Positions 1 to 8,749 are shown, counted from the stretch's first letter. The stretch is DNA of 64,000 nt from an uncultured Flavobacterium sp. (GCA_934636265.1 CAKUAD010000003.1:26308-90307), one strand, 5' to 3'. The notes: a model not told the origin generated them from the letters alone. Translations and numbers: made by a program.

Positions 1-45
1 CACTCCAAGAGCAAGCGCGGTGTAAACGATATATCGGATTTTCAT
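1..45 (-). CDS. N-terminus of an unidentified membrane or secreted protein (partial)
   Basis: Only the first 15 codons lie in the window, reading MKIRYIVYTALALGV. A basic start followed by a hydrophobic run looks like a signal anchor or signal peptide. A perfect TAGTTTTG -7 element sits 17 nt before the ATG, which supports a real start. It reads in the same direction as recG, beginning 86 nt after the recG stop. The N-terminus resembles periplasmic adaptor subunits of RND efflux pumps, but 15 residues are far too few to name it. Confidence 0.5.
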   Translation of the reverse strand, partial: MKIRYIVYTALALGV

Positions 46-62
46 TGAGCGAAGTCTTACCG

Positions 63-70
63 CAAAACTA
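63..70 (-). promoter_or_regulatory. Bacteroidota -7 promoter element (TAGTTTTG)
   Basis: Perfect TAnnTTTG on the minus strand, 17 nt upstream of the ATG at 45. No TTG is found at the usual -33 spacing, so only half of the consensus is supported. Confidence 0.55.
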
Positions 71-131
71 CTTTTTACGATTCACAACCACCGACCTGTT
101 AAAAATTATTTAACACTTGTAGCTACAAATT

Positions 132-2231
132 TCAGGAGATGTAATTCCAAATAGTCTTTTCTCGGGTAAGCTCATCATATACGCGGCGTACACAGGCGTG
201 TTCGGGCTGTGAAAGGGAAGGGTCTTCCCGCAGGATTCTTGCCGCCAGGTTCCGGGCCGCGATCAGGATTTCCCTGTCGGTGACCAGGTCGGCAATCCTA
301 AGATTGAGCACGCCGCTTTGTTGGGTTCCGGTAATGTCACCCGGTCCGCGCAGGCGCAAATCCGTCTCGGCAATCTCAAACCCGTCATTGGTGCGCACCA
401 TGGTCTCAATCCTGGTTTTTGAATCGTTGCTCATCTTAAATCCGGTCATCAGGATGCAATAGCTCTGATCGGCGCCCCTGCCCACGCGACCCCGCAATTG
501 GTGAAGCTGTGACAGCCCGAACCGCTCGGCACTTTCAATGACCATGACGCTTGCATTGGGCACGTTGACGCCCACTTCAATTACGGTGGTTGCTACCATG
601 ATGTTGGTTTTCCCCTGGGCAAACCGCTGCATTTCACTGTCCTTGTCGGCGGCCTTCATTTTTCCGTGAACTATCGAGACTGAATATTGCGGCAGCGGAA
701 AATCGCGCGCAATGCTTTCATAACCGTCCATCAGGTCTTTGTAGTCCATGGTTTCGCTTTCCTGGATGAGCGGGTAGACGATATACGCCTGTCGTCCCTT
801 GGCGATTTCGTCCTTCAGGAATTTCCAGACGGCCAATCGGTGCGAATCAAAACGGTGAACGGTCTTGATGGGTTTGCGGCCGGGCGGCATCTCATCGATT
901 ACGGAGATGTCCAGATCGCCATAAAGGCTCATGGCCAGCGTTCGCGGGATGGGCGTTGCCGTCATAACCAGTACATGCGGCGGGATGGCGTTCTTTTTCC
1001 AGAGTTTTGAGCGTTGTTCCACGCCAAAGCGGTGTTGCTCGTCAATAATTGCCAGCCCTAGGTTTTTAAACTGTACTTTGTCTTCCAAGAGTGCATGCGT
1101 TCCTATCAGAATCTGAAGGCGCCCCTCGCGCAGGTCGTCAAACAGGGGCTTCCGGCTCGCGGCCTTTGTTGAACCTGTCAAAAGGCGGATGTCAAGGCCA
1201 AGCCCGCTGGCCAGTTCACTGATTCCGTTGTAGTGTTGCGTCGCGAGGATTTCGGTTGGGGCCATCAGGCAGGCCTGAAACCCGTTGTCGAGAGCTATCA
1301 GCATCGCCATCAGCGCAACTATCGTCTTGCCCGATCCCACATCTCCCTGTAAAAGACGGTTCATTTGGGCGGGCTGGGCAAAATCGGACCGGATTTCCTT
1401 TAAGACGCGTTTTTGTGCACCGGTCAGGCCAAAGGGCAGGTGATGTTTGTAAAATGTATTGAAGTAATCGCCCACATGGTCAAAGACATGGCCTTTGATC
1501 TTGGCTTTGCGTATCAGGTTTTTGGAGATGAGCTGAAGCTGGATGTAGAACAATTCCTCAAACTTGAGCCGGAACCGCGCTTTTTCCAGCAAGTCGGCGT
1601 TTTGCGGAAAGTGCAGGTTGATCATAGCCTCGCGTTTTGACAGCAGCTTGAGTTCGGATAGGATCCAGGGCGGAAGCGTCTCGGGAAACCGGGCCTGGGT
1701 TTCAGCAAACAACTGTTGCATGAGCCGGTTCATGGAGCGGTTGCTGATGCCTTTGGCGGTGAGTTTCTCAGTAGACGGATAAACCGGCTGCATGGCGGTG
1801 CGAAGGCTCTGCTGATGCTCGGCGACGGTTTCCATTTCCGGATGTGGCATGCTAAAGCCACCGCCAAAAGGATTGGCGCGCCCAAAAATCACAAGCGGGA
1901 CATTGATCTTTATGGTTTCGCGGATCCAGCGGATGCCTTGAAACCAAACGAGTTCCATTTGTCCGGTGTCGTCGGCAAAGGTGGCCACCAGGCGCAAGGC
2001 GCGGTTTTGCCCCACGGTTTTTACGTGGATGATTTTTCCCACCACCTGAACCTCGGCGCCTGTGTTGCGCAGTTCGGCTATTTTGTAGTAGCGCGTCCTG
2101 TCGATATAGCGGTTGGGAAACAGACTCAGCAAATCGGCATAATTGGAAATGCCCAATTCCTTGCGCAAAAGCTCGGCGCGCTGCGGGCCTACGCCTTTAA
2201 GGAACTCTATGGGTGTTTCAAGTGATGACAA
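132..2231 (-). CDS. recG: ATP-dependent DNA helicase RecG
   Basis: RecG is an SF2 helicase that regresses stalled replication forks and branch-migrates Holliday junctions. The 699-residue length is normal. The N-terminal wedge/OB region (about 1-180) opens with TPIEFLKGVGP, typical of the family. Walker A GDVGSGKT is at residues 296-303 and the Walker B variant DEQH at 397-400, followed by TATPIPRTLA and QLRGRVGRG motifs of the helicase core. The start is TTG: there is no in-frame ATG between it and an upstream stop codon about 36 nt away, and the reading begins right at the conserved N-terminus. No clear promoter is visible. Family assignment is certain; the exact start is less so. Confidence 0.97.
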   Translation of the reverse strand: MSSLETPIEFLKGVGPQRAELLRKELGISNYADLLSLFPNRYIDRTRYYKIAELRNTGAEVQVVGKIIHVKTVGQNRALRLVATFADDTGQMELVWFQGIRWIRETIKINVPLVIFGRANPFGGGFSMPHPEMETVAEHQQSLRTAMQPVYPSTEKLTAKGISNRSMNRLMQQLFAETQARFPETLPPWILSELKLLSKREAMINLHFPQNADLLEKARFRLKFEELFYIQLQLISKNLIRKAKIKGHVFDHVGDYFNTFYKHHLPFGLTGAQKRVLKEIRSDFAQPAQMNRLLQGDVGSGKTIVALMAMLIALDNGFQACLMAPTEILATQHYNGISELASGLGLDIRLLTGSTKAASRKPLFDDLREGRLQILIGTHALLEDKVQFKNLGLAIIDEQHRFGVEQRSKLWKKNAIPPHVLVMTATPIPRTLAMSLYGDLDISVIDEMPPGRKPIKTVHRFDSHRLAVWKFLKDEIAKGRQAYIVYPLIQESETMDYKDLMDGYESIARDFPLPQYSVSIVHGKMKAADKDSEMQRFAQGKTNIMVATTVIEVGVNVPNASVMVIESAERFGLSQLHQLRGRVGRGADQSYCILMTGFKMSNDSKTRIETMVRTNDGFEIAETDLRLRGPGDITGTQQSGVLNLRIADLVTDREILIAARNLAARILREDPSLSQPEHACVRRVYDELTREKTIWNYIS

Positions 2232-2314
2232 GCGAGCAATTTTAGGATTTAATAACTGAACCGGATTTTAGCGGACGGGTCACAAAGTTGCACAATTTTA
2301 CATTTAAGGACAAA

Positions 2315-2399
2315 GCCCTAGCCCCGATAGCAGCGACAGCCTTTGCCAGCTTTCTTATGCGGCAAAGCTATAGCGGATAGCGGGAAACAGCTCCTGATA
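2315..2399. repeat. Flavobacterial intergenic repeat with hairpin core
   Basis: An 85-nt stretch beginning GCCCTAGCCCCGATAGCAGC and ending GCGGGAAACAGCTCCTGATA. Its core is an inverted repeat CTTTGCC (2341-2347) / GGCAAAG (2361-2367), extended past a bulge by AG/CT. From memory, the conserved flanks with a variable hairpin in the middle are a recurrent intergenic element of Flavobacterium genomes. It lies between the divergent recG and M1 peptidase genes. Function unknown. Confidence 0.55.
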
Positions 2400-2430
2400 T
2401 GACGCCTTAAATATAACCAGCTGATTGCAT

Positions 2431-2452
2431 ATTTCAAGGTAGATTTTCTGTA
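2431..2452 (+). repeat. Copy of the AAGGYAGATTTTCTGTA motif
   Basis: Contains CAAGGTAGATTTTCTGTA. The same motif occurs at 5187-5207 and, less completely, at 48960-48972, and its core matches the ends of the 140-bp repeats near 35 kb. Here its final TA is also the TA of the TAAATTTG promoter of the M1 peptidase gene, so it may have regulatory meaning. Confidence 0.5.
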
Positions 2453-2458
2453 AATTTG
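2451..2458 (+). promoter_or_regulatory. -7 promoter element (TAAATTTG) of the M1 peptidase gene
   Basis: Perfect TAnnTTTG, 61 nt upstream of the GTG start. A TTG at 2425-2427 lies 23 nt upstream, slightly longer than the usual spacing. Confidence 0.6.
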
Positions 2459-2519
2459 ACGCAGACCGGCGCAATATTTACGCGGTGAACAGCGGTTCTT
2501 TAAATCATTTCTTATTTAC

Positions 2520-4580
2520 GTGACTAGATTTCTCCCGATTTTAGCTTGGTTTATCTGCGCCCCGACTTTTGCGCAGGTTGACTTTAAAACGTTGGACGCA
2601 AGCCTGTCGGTTGATTTTGATAAGCGATATGTATCAGGCATTTGCGAATTTGAATTTGAAGTAAAAGGTAAAGTTGATTCGATTAGGATTGACGCGATCG
2701 CGATGTCCTTTACCAACGTAAGAATCAACAATAGGACGGTGCCTTTTGTCGCATCGCCCAAGCAATTAAAACTTTACAAGGGATTTAAAAAAGGAACCAA
2801 CCGACTCTCGTTCGAGTATTCGGCAACGCCCAAACAGACGATGTATTTTGTAGGAAGCGGCAACGATCTGCAAATCTGGACCCAGGGGCAGGGCAAGTAC
2901 ACCAGCCATTGGCTGCCCAGCTTTGACGATGCCAATGAAAAACTGGTTTTTAACCTTTCGGCGTCTTTTGACGATGGGTTTACCGTTTTGTCAAACGGCG
3001 AGCTCGTGTCAAAAAAGAGCACAAACGGCACGACACTTTGGCGGTATGCCATGCGCCAACCCATGTCATCATACCTGGTAATGCTGGCCATAGGGAAGTT
3101 TGACCGCCGGGAATTGAAAGCGGCCAGCGGGGTTCCTCAAGAACTCTATTTCCAACCTCAGGACGCCGACAAGTTTGAGCCTACCTATCGATACTCGGTG
3201 GAGATGTTTGATTTTCTGGAGCGTGAAATAGGGGTACTGTACCCGTGGAACGTATACCGGCAAGTTCCGGTGCGGGATTTTTTGTACGGCGGCATGGAGA
3301 ATACCACGGCCACGATTTTCACGCAGGATTATGTGGTGGATGAGATTGGCTTTAACGACCGTAATTACGTCAATGTAAACGCGCATGAACTGGCGCATCA
3401 GTGGTTTGGCGATATGGTGACGGCCAAGGCGGGAGAGCATCATTGGCTTCAGGAGGGATTTGCTACCTACTATGCGCTTTTGGCAGAGCGCGAGGTTTTT
3501 GGCGACGATTATTTTTATTGGAAGCTCTATGAAAATGCCGAGGAAATCCAGCGCGCCTCAAAAACCGACACCCTCCCGATTATGAATGCTCGCGCCAGTT
3601 CGCTGACGTTTTACAAAAAGGGCGCGTGGGCGCTTCATGCTTTGAGGAGCGCGGTGGGCGAGGAGCACTTTAGGAAATCAGTTAAAAACTATCTGGAAAA
3701 GTATGCGTTCAGGAACGTCGATACGGATGAGTTTCTGGCTGAAGTGGTAAATGTTTCGGGATATGACGTTGCGGAATACCGCAAAAGATGGCTGGAAAGC
3801 GGCAAATTCCAGATAGGAGAAGTTATCGATTTGTTGCGTGAAAATGCCTTTATGCGGCAGTATTTTGACCTGGCCGATCGCGCCGGTGAACCTTTTGCAT
3901 CAAAGAAACAGTTTATGATGCAAATATTGGCCTCGGATGCCTATGTGGCGTTAAAGGAAGAAGCCGTGATCCAAAGTGCGGGTGTGCCTTTTGAGGAGAA
4001 AAAGGATTTGATTGCAAAGGCGATGGCAACCGGTTTGGTTCCCGTCAGACAGGCGGTGGCGGCCACCATTGGTGATTTTCCGGATACTTTTTACGGTGAA
4101 TATTCCGGTTTTTTAGCTGATTCATCGTACGTAACGCGCGAAATCGCCATGCGGACACTCATCAACAAATTTCCTGAAAAGCGCGCTGAAATTCTGGATC
4201 GCACAAAATCGTTCGTTGGCCTGAATGACCGCAACCTGCGCATTTTGTGGTTGACGTATGCGCTGATGGCTACTGATTACGCCAAAACAGAAAAACTTGC
4301 TCTTTACGACGAATTACTCAATTACACCACCGCGAAGTGGGAGGCATCGGTACGGCAAAATGCCCTGCAAAACCTGATGCGTACAAGCCCGACGGACACT
4401 CAGGTGCTGGCCGCGGTTGCCAACGCATTGGTGCATCACAAATGGCAGCTCACCAAATTTGCGCGCGATACCATCAGGGCGTCGCTTATAAAACAGTCGG
4501 TACGCGAATTTTACCGGGAACTGCTGCCCCAACTGGAACCGGCTGTAAGGGCGCAACTCGATAGGTTGCTAAAGGAATAA
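2520..4580 (+). CDS. Secreted M1 family metallopeptidase (aminopeptidase N-like)
   Basis: Zinc aminopeptidase acting on peptide N-termini, probably in the periplasm or outside the cell. Residues 1-19 form a signal peptide ending TFAQ. The substrate-binding GGMEN motif is at 257-261, zinc ligands HELAH at 289-293, and the third ligand is E312 in LQEGFATYY. The C-terminal 250 residues are helical, as in ERAP-like domains. At 686 residues it is on the short side for M1 enzymes. The start is GTG, because no in-frame ATG precedes the signal peptide. It abuts the convergent gene ending at 4581. Confidence 0.93.
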   Translation: MTRFLPILAWFICAPTFAQVDFKTLDASLSVDFDKRYVSGICEFEFEVKGKVDSIRIDAIAMSFTNVRINNRTVPFVASPKQLKLYKGFKKGTNRLSFEYSATPKQTMYFVGSGNDLQIWTQGQGKYTSHWLPSFDDANEKLVFNLSASFDDGFTVLSNGELVSKKSTNGTTLWRYAMRQPMSSYLVMLAIGKFDRRELKAASGVPQELYFQPQDADKFEPTYRYSVEMFDFLEREIGVLYPWNVYRQVPVRDFLYGGMENTTATIFTQDYVVDEIGFNDRNYVNVNAHELAHQWFGDMVTAKAGEHHWLQEGFATYYALLAEREVFGDDYFYWKLYENAEEIQRASKTDTLPIMNARASSLTFYKKGAWALHALRSAVGEEHFRKSVKNYLEKYAFRNVDTDEFLAEVVNVSGYDVAEYRKRWLESGKFQIGEVIDLLRENAFMRQYFDLADRAGEPFASKKQFMMQILASDAYVALKEEAVIQSAGVPFEEKKDLIAKAMATGLVPVRQAVAATIGDFPDTFYGEYSGFLADSSYVTREIAMRTLINKFPEKRAEILDRTKSFVGLNDRNLRILWLTYALMATDYAKTEKLALYDELLNYTTAKWEASVRQNALQNLMRTSPTDTQVLAAVANALVHHKWQLTKFARDTIRASLIKQSVREFYRELLPQLEPAVRAQLDRLLKE

Positions 4581-5102
4581 TCACAAAAATTCCTTGACTT
4601 CTTTTTTGATGAAGGTCAAAGCCGTTATGCTGGGCGCTGGATTGTCAAATGTTTCCTGGAGAATGGTTTGGCGCAGGCTGTTGGCGTCGGTTACTTTTTC
4701 CAAAAGCGCCGTTTTGCGTATCAGCTGGATGGTTGAATTCTTTGCGGTGGTAATCACGCCCCAACATTCGTCGCTCATGTAGATTTGCTGCGAAAGGTTG
4801 TGCTCGTATTCCTGTTCGATTTGGGCGGCTACGTAGTTTGCATAATCAGCCTTATCGTCAGATATGGGCGTGATGCGGATCAGCAACTTGGAAGGATCGA
4901 TCCGCTCCATAAAAAGCGCCATGCGTTCATACGCCTGAAGCCTGATAGGCAATGCGGCCTTTTGGTTTTGGCGCATCAGTTCAAACCTGCGCTTGCTCTC
5001 GTCGTTTTGCGTGTGTTGCTTAAAAGCATTGTAGGCCACGGCGCCGGTGATGGCAGCAGGCAGGCAGTACATTAAAAGTTCGAGAATTTTGTCGGCGTTC
5101 AT
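4581..5102 (-). CDS. Conserved flavobacterial protein with N-terminal membrane anchor, function unknown
   Basis: A 173-residue protein starting MNADKILELLMYCLPAAITG. One membrane segment (about 5-25) is followed by a long charged, probably helical cytoplasmic part containing IRLQAYERMALFMERIDP. The ATG at 5102 was chosen because a perfect -7 element lies 10 nt upstream; a longer reading would run through a repeat palindrome. I associate this family with the flavobacterial DUF7935 group, from memory only. Its stop codon abuts that of the convergent M1 peptidase gene. Confidence 0.8.
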   Translation of the reverse strand: MNADKILELLMYCLPAAITGAVAYNAFKQHTQNDESKRRFELMRQNQKAALPIRLQAYERMALFMERIDPSKLLIRITPISDDKADYANYVAAQIEQEYEHNLSQQIYMSDECWGVITTAKNSTIQLIRKTALLEKVTDANSLRQTILQETFDNPAPSITALTFIKKEVKEFL

Positions 5103-5112
5103 GTTTTTTTTG

Positions 5113-5120
5113 CAAATGTA
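5113..5120 (-). promoter_or_regulatory. -7 promoter element (TACATTTG)
   Basis: Perfect TAnnTTTG on the minus strand, 10 nt upstream of the ATG at 5102. Confidence 0.6.
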
Positions 5121-5186
5121 AAAAATATTTTCGGCGTGTTTTTTCAGGATGATGGTGTGATTTTTTTGACAGCGAAATGTTTTAAC

Positions 5187-5207
5187 ATTTAAGGCAGATT
5201 TTCTGTA
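5187..5207 (+). repeat. Solo copy of the AAGGCAGATTTTCTGTA motif
   Basis: Contains AAGGCAGATTTTCTGTA preceded by TTTAACATTT from 5181. With the orientation of the spacer ignored, TTTAACA-N-GGCAGA-N3-TCTGTA also describes the right terminal repeat of the 140-bp element at 35126-35265. It lies in the intergenic region between the divergent genes at 5102 and 5460. Confidence 0.5.
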
Positions 5208-5239
5208 TATGAGGTTGGGGGGTAAAGATTTAGTTTTGA

Positions 5240-5248
5240 GGGGGGGGG
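5240..5248. repeat. Run of nine G residues
   Basis: G9 homopolymer immediately before the 33-bp palindrome, in the divergent intergenic region. Such tracts can slip during replication, but it does not sit between recognised promoter halves. Confidence 0.7.
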
Positions 5249-5250
5249 AT

Positions 5251-5283
5251 AAACCCCAAAGGTTTTTAAAACCTTTGGGGTTT
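5251..5283. repeat. 33-bp perfect palindrome, copy 1
   Basis: Arms AAACCCCAAAGGTTTT and its exact complement flank a single T. An identical copy is at 49003-49035. From memory this palindrome is widespread in flavobacterial intergenic DNA. Here it lies between two divergent genes, so it is not acting as a terminator for either. Confidence 0.85.
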
Positions 5284-5446
5284 AAGCCAGAAGTCGCCCT
5301 GACACCACCATTCAAAGCGCCGTCGCATTTTAAAAACATCAACCACAATTAGGCAAGTGAACACTCTATTTTCCGCACTTGTTGCGCCGCTTCCAAATTT
5401 GACGATCTCAGGCCATCCGGATGACCGAATTCTCAAATTTTCAAAT

Positions 5447-5454
5447 TACTTTTG
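5447..5454 (+). promoter_or_regulatory. -7 promoter element (TACTTTTG) of the UvrD-like helicase gene
   Basis: Perfect TAnnTTTG whose last base is only 5 nt from the ATG at 5460, implying a leaderless or nearly leaderless mRNA. No TTG at -33 spacing is visible, so this may be a chance match. Confidence 0.45.
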
Positions 5455-5459
5455 TGCTC

Positions 5460-7787
5460 ATGTCGATAGAAAAACATATCGCCCAACTTAACGAAGCCCA
5501 GCGCGCGCCCACACTGCAAAAAGACGGCCCCATGATTATTATCGCGGGGGCAGGATCTGGCAAGACGCGCGTGCTAACCATTCGGATTGCGTACCTGATG
5601 AGCCAGGGCGTAGATGCGTTTAACATTTTGGCGCTGACATTTACCAACAAGGCGGCGCGCGAAATGAAAAACCGGATCTCGCAGATTGTCGGGGCCAGCG
5701 AAGCCAAAAACCTTTGGATGGGTACCTTTCACTCGGTGTTTGCCAGGATTTTGCGGGCCGAAGCCGACAAATTGGGCTATCCGTCAAATTTTACGATTTA
5801 CGATACACAGGATTCGGTGCGACTGATAACGGCCATTATCAAGGAGATGAACCTCGACAAGGACGTCTACAAGCCTAAGCAGATTTATAGCAGGATCTCA
5901 TCTTACAAAAACAATCTCATCACCGTCAAGGCATATTTCAACAATCCTGAGTTGATAGAGGCCGATGCCATGAGTAAAAAGCCGCGGCTGGGCGAGGTCT
6001 ACAAAAATTATGTCGACCGATGTTTCAAGGCCGGTGCCATGGATTTTGACGACTTGTTGCTCAAGACCAACGAATTGCTCAACCGTTTTCCGGATGTACT
6101 TCAAAAGTATCAGAACCGTTTTAGATACATATTGGTTGACGAGTATCAGGACACTAATCATTCGCAGTATCTGATAGTCCGCGCATTGTCTGACAGGTTT
6201 CAGAACATCTGCGTGGTGGGTGACGATGCACAAAGCATCTATGCGTTTCGCGGGGCCAACATCAACAACATCCTCAATTTTCAAAAGGATTACGACAACG
6301 TCCAAACCTATCGGCTGGAACAAAATTACCGCAGCACCAACAACATTGTGCGCGCGGCCAATTCCATCATCGACAAAAACAAAGTCAAGCTGGACAAAGT
6401 GGTGTGGACCGACAACGCCGACGGACCGCCCATTAAGGTTCACCGCAGCCTGACTGACGCCGAGGAGGGCCGTTTTGTGGCCAGCGTGATTTGGGAAGAA
6501 AAAATGCGCAACCAGCAAAAAAACGGTGATTTCGCCATTTTGTACCGAACCAATGCGCAGTCGCGGGCGATGGAAGACGCTTTGCGTAAGCGCGACATCC
6601 CGTACCGCATTTACGGTGGGTTGTCATTTTACCAACGCAAGGAAATCAAGGACGTGCTGGCATATTTGCGACTCGTCATCAATCCTAAAGATGAGGAAGC
6701 GCTGATCCGCGTCATCAATTATCCTGCGCGCGGCATTGGCGATTCGACCCTTGACAAACTGACGGTTACGGCCAACCAGTACAAGCGTTCGATCTTTGAC
6801 GTGATGGAGAATCTGGACAAGGTGGACCTGAAGCTAAACGCCGGAATCCGTCAGCGCCTTGCTGATTTTGTCACCATGATCCGGAGTTTCCAAGTTATCG
6901 ATCAGACGCAGGATGCATTTTACCTGGCCGAACACGTCGCCAAAAAAACCGGACTTTTACAGGAACTTAAAAAGGATGCTACGCCGGAAGGGGTTGCCCG
7001 ACTGGAAAACATCGAGGAATTGCTAAACGGTATCCGCGATTTTACCGAGGGACAAAAGGAGGTTGAAGGTGCACGTGGTTCACTGGCGGAGTTTCTGGAA
7101 GACGTGGCGCTGGCAACTGACCTTGACAAAGACACCGGCGACGACGACCGCGTGGCCATGATGACGATTCACTTGGCCAAAGGGCTTGAGTTTCCGACGG
7201 TTTTTGTGGTTGGGATGGAGGAAGATTTGTTTCCGAGTGCGCTCAGTTTGAACACCCGAAGCGAACTCGAAGAAGAGCGTCGTTTGTTTTATGTGGCGCT
7301 GACCCGGGCCGAACATCAGGCGTATCTGACCTATGCCCAGTCGCGGTACAGATGGGGAAAACTCACTGATGCCGAGCCGTCCCGATTTATTGAGGAAATC
7401 GACAATCAATACTTGGATTACATCACACCTAAGGAAACCGGATATCGCTTTAAGCCAATGATTGATGCGGATATTTTTGGCGACGTCGACAAGTCAAAGT
7501 TTCGTCAGACGAAGCCTTCAAATGGTACGCCGCCCCGCAAATACATCGACGATCCGCAGCCGACGATCAGAAAGTTGCGCGCGGTTGAGTCAGTATCTCC
7601 GGTCAAAAAAATGACGACCGACGAGCGACTGGTACCGGGGGCCGTGGTGATGCACGACCGCTTTGGCAAGGGAAAAATCCTCGCCATTGACGGTGTAGGA
7701 CAGGACAAAAAAGCTGAAATTGATTTTGAAATTGGCGGGATCAAAAAGCTTTTACTGCGGTTTGCCCGTCTGGACGTGATTGGGTAA
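5460..7787 (+). CDS. ATP-dependent DNA helicase, UvrD/PcrA/Rep family
   Basis: SF1A 3'-5' helicase for excision and mismatch repair and clearing of replication blocks. 775 residues. Walker A AGAGSGKT is at 29-36, with DEYQDTN and GDDAQSIYAFRGA in the first RecA-like domain and VALTRAEHQAYLTYA in the second. The last 60 residues (PGAVVMHDRFGKGKI onward) form the Tudor-like domain seen in PcrA, which binds RNA polymerase. I use the ATG at 5460 rather than one 39 nt upstream because MSIEKHIAQLNEAQ matches family N-termini. UvrD and PcrA cannot be told apart here by name. Confidence 0.96.
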   Translation: MSIEKHIAQLNEAQRAPTLQKDGPMIIIAGAGSGKTRVLTIRIAYLMSQGVDAFNILALTFTNKAAREMKNRISQIVGASEAKNLWMGTFHSVFARILRAEADKLGYPSNFTIYDTQDSVRLITAIIKEMNLDKDVYKPKQIYSRISSYKNNLITVKAYFNNPELIEADAMSKKPRLGEVYKNYVDRCFKAGAMDFDDLLLKTNELLNRFPDVLQKYQNRFRYILVDEYQDTNHSQYLIVRALSDRFQNICVVGDDAQSIYAFRGANINNILNFQKDYDNVQTYRLEQNYRSTNNIVRAANSIIDKNKVKLDKVVWTDNADGPPIKVHRSLTDAEEGRFVASVIWEEKMRNQQKNGDFAILYRTNAQSRAMEDALRKRDIPYRIYGGLSFYQRKEIKDVLAYLRLVINPKDEEALIRVINYPARGIGDSTLDKLTVTANQYKRSIFDVMENLDKVDLKLNAGIRQRLADFVTMIRSFQVIDQTQDAFYLAEHVAKKTGLLQELKKDATPEGVARLENIEELLNGIRDFTEGQKEVEGARGSLAEFLEDVALATDLDKDTGDDDRVAMMTIHLAKGLEFPTVFVVGMEEDLFPSALSLNTRSELEEERRLFYVALTRAEHQAYLTYAQSRYRWGKLTDAEPSRFIEEIDNQYLDYITPKETGYRFKPMIDADIFGDVDKSKFRQTKPSNGTPPRKYIDDPQPTIRKLRAVESVSPVKKMTTDERLVPGAVVMHDRFGKGKILAIDGVGQDKKAEIDFEIGGIKKLLLRFARLDVIG

Positions 7788-7858
7788 TTGTAAAATTCTC
7801 TTGACAATTTGTAACATTGATGGGTGCGCGGGATGTAACTTGCCGCAAAAACCATATC

Positions 7859-8071
7859 ATGAACAAAGTTATCGCAATCGTACTAATCGTTATCGCCCTG
7901 GGTGTGGGCTACATCGGAATCAATAAAGTAGCTGCCAGCACCAAAAGTGTAAAATTCCTCGGAATGGAGATTTCCGGCACCAATGAATCGGCACAGACTG
8001 AAGGGATCATTTATCTGGGCTTTGCAGCCGCCCTTTTGTTTGGCGGCGTTTTGGTCCTTCGCAAAAAATGA
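7859..8071 (+). CDS. Small two-segment membrane protein
   Basis: 70 residues: a hydrophobic helix at about 4-22 (VIAIVLIVIALGVGYIGI), a short polar segment with charged and small residues, and a second helix at about 48-66 ending VLVLRKK. The two-helix hairpin layout resembles DUF3185-type small membrane proteins. No function can be given. The start was placed at MNKVIA because the upstream extension is not hydrophobic or conserved-looking. It is 71 nt downstream of the helicase gene and 27 nt upstream of the Sua5 gene, which has its own promoter. Confidence 0.75.
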   Translation: MNKVIAIVLIVIALGVGYIGINKVAASTKSVKFLGMEISGTNESAQTEGIIYLGFAAALLFGGVLVLRKK

Positions 8072-8075
8072 TTCG

Positions 8076-8083
8076 TATATTTG
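8076..8083 (+). promoter_or_regulatory. Promoter TATATTTG with TTG at -33
   Basis: Perfect TAnnTTTG, with TTG at 8051-8053 (22-nt spacing). It lies 15 nt upstream of the ATG at 8099. Confidence 0.65.
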
Positions 8084-8098
8084 GGATAAATTTACCAG

Positions 8099-8719
8099 AT
8101 GGCGCAATTTATCCGTATTTACAACGACAAACCAAACGAAGCAGCCCTTGAAAAAGTGGTAAAGACACTTCGGGATGGCGGTCTTATTATCTATCCCACC
8201 GACACCGTTTACGGACTTGGCTGCGACATTACCAACAGCAAGGCCTTGGAGAAAATCGCCAGGATTAAGGGCGTGAAACTCGACAAGGCCAATTTTTCTT
8301 TTATCTGCCATGACTTGAGCAACCTCTCTGATTATGTCAAGCAGATCGATACCGCGACTTTCAAGATTCTCAAGCGGGCGCTTCCGGGGGCCTATACATT
8401 TATCTTGCCCGGCAATAACAACCTTCCCAAAGATTTCAAAAACAAGAAAACCGTGGGTATCCGGGTGCCTGACAACAATATCGCACGCGGTTTGGTAGAG
8501 CGGTTGGGCAATCCGATTGTCTCGACGTCAATCCGCGATGATGACGAAGTGGTGGAGTATTCAACCGATCCCGAGCTTATATTTGAAAAGTGGCAAAACC
8601 TCGTCGATGTGGTTATTGATGGTGGTTATGGCGACAATGTAGCGTCGACTATTATTGATCTGAGCGGGTCCGAACCTGTTGTGGTAAGGGAAGGCAAAGG
8701 CAATCCGGACATCATATGA
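8099..8719 (+). CDS. Sua5/YciO/YrdC/YwlC family protein (threonylcarbamoyl-AMP synthase-like)
   Basis: 206 residues of the Sua5/YrdC fold. TsaC/Sua5 members make threonylcarbamoyl-AMP for the t6A base of ANN-decoding tRNAs. The nucleotide-binding loop YPTDTVYGLGCD is at about 32-43, with IARIKGVKLDK, a PGAYTFILPG segment and VSTSIRDDDE later. The KGVKLDK form and length resemble the YciO branch, whose activity differs from TsaC, so I give no symbol. Another gene of the t6A pathway, tsaE, lies at 37.3 kb. A hairpin terminator follows the stop codon. Confidence 0.88.
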   Translation: MAQFIRIYNDKPNEAALEKVVKTLRDGGLIIYPTDTVYGLGCDITNSKALEKIARIKGVKLDKANFSFICHDLSNLSDYVKQIDTATFKILKRALPGAYTFILPGNNNLPKDFKNKKTVGIRVPDNNIARGLVERLGNPIVSTSIRDDDEVVEYSTDPELIFEKWQNLVDVVIDGGYGDNVASTIIDLSGSEPVVVREGKGNPDII

Positions 8720-8731
8720 TTGCATAAAAAA

Positions 8732-8749
8732 AGCGGCCGTTAAGCCGCT
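8732..8749. terminator. Hairpin terminator between convergent genes
   Basis: AGCGGC / GCCGCT stem with a 6-nt loop. An A-run precedes it and a T-rich run follows, so it can serve both the Sua5-family gene and the OmpA gene ending at 8769. Confidence 0.8.

Noticed and set aside
3069..3443. Long open frame antisense to the M1 peptidase gene
   Set aside because: It lies wholly inside a well-supported gene on the other strand, has no promoter and no recognisable protein character.
5103..5348. An N-terminal extension of the protein ending at 4581
   Set aside because: The longer frame crosses the 33-bp palindrome and a promoter; the ATG at 5102 fits the -7 box and a membrane anchor start.
5394..5401. 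CAAATTTG as the promoter of the UvrD-like gene
   Set aside because: It breaks the TA of the consensus; the perfect TACTTTTG at 5447 was kept instead, with caution.
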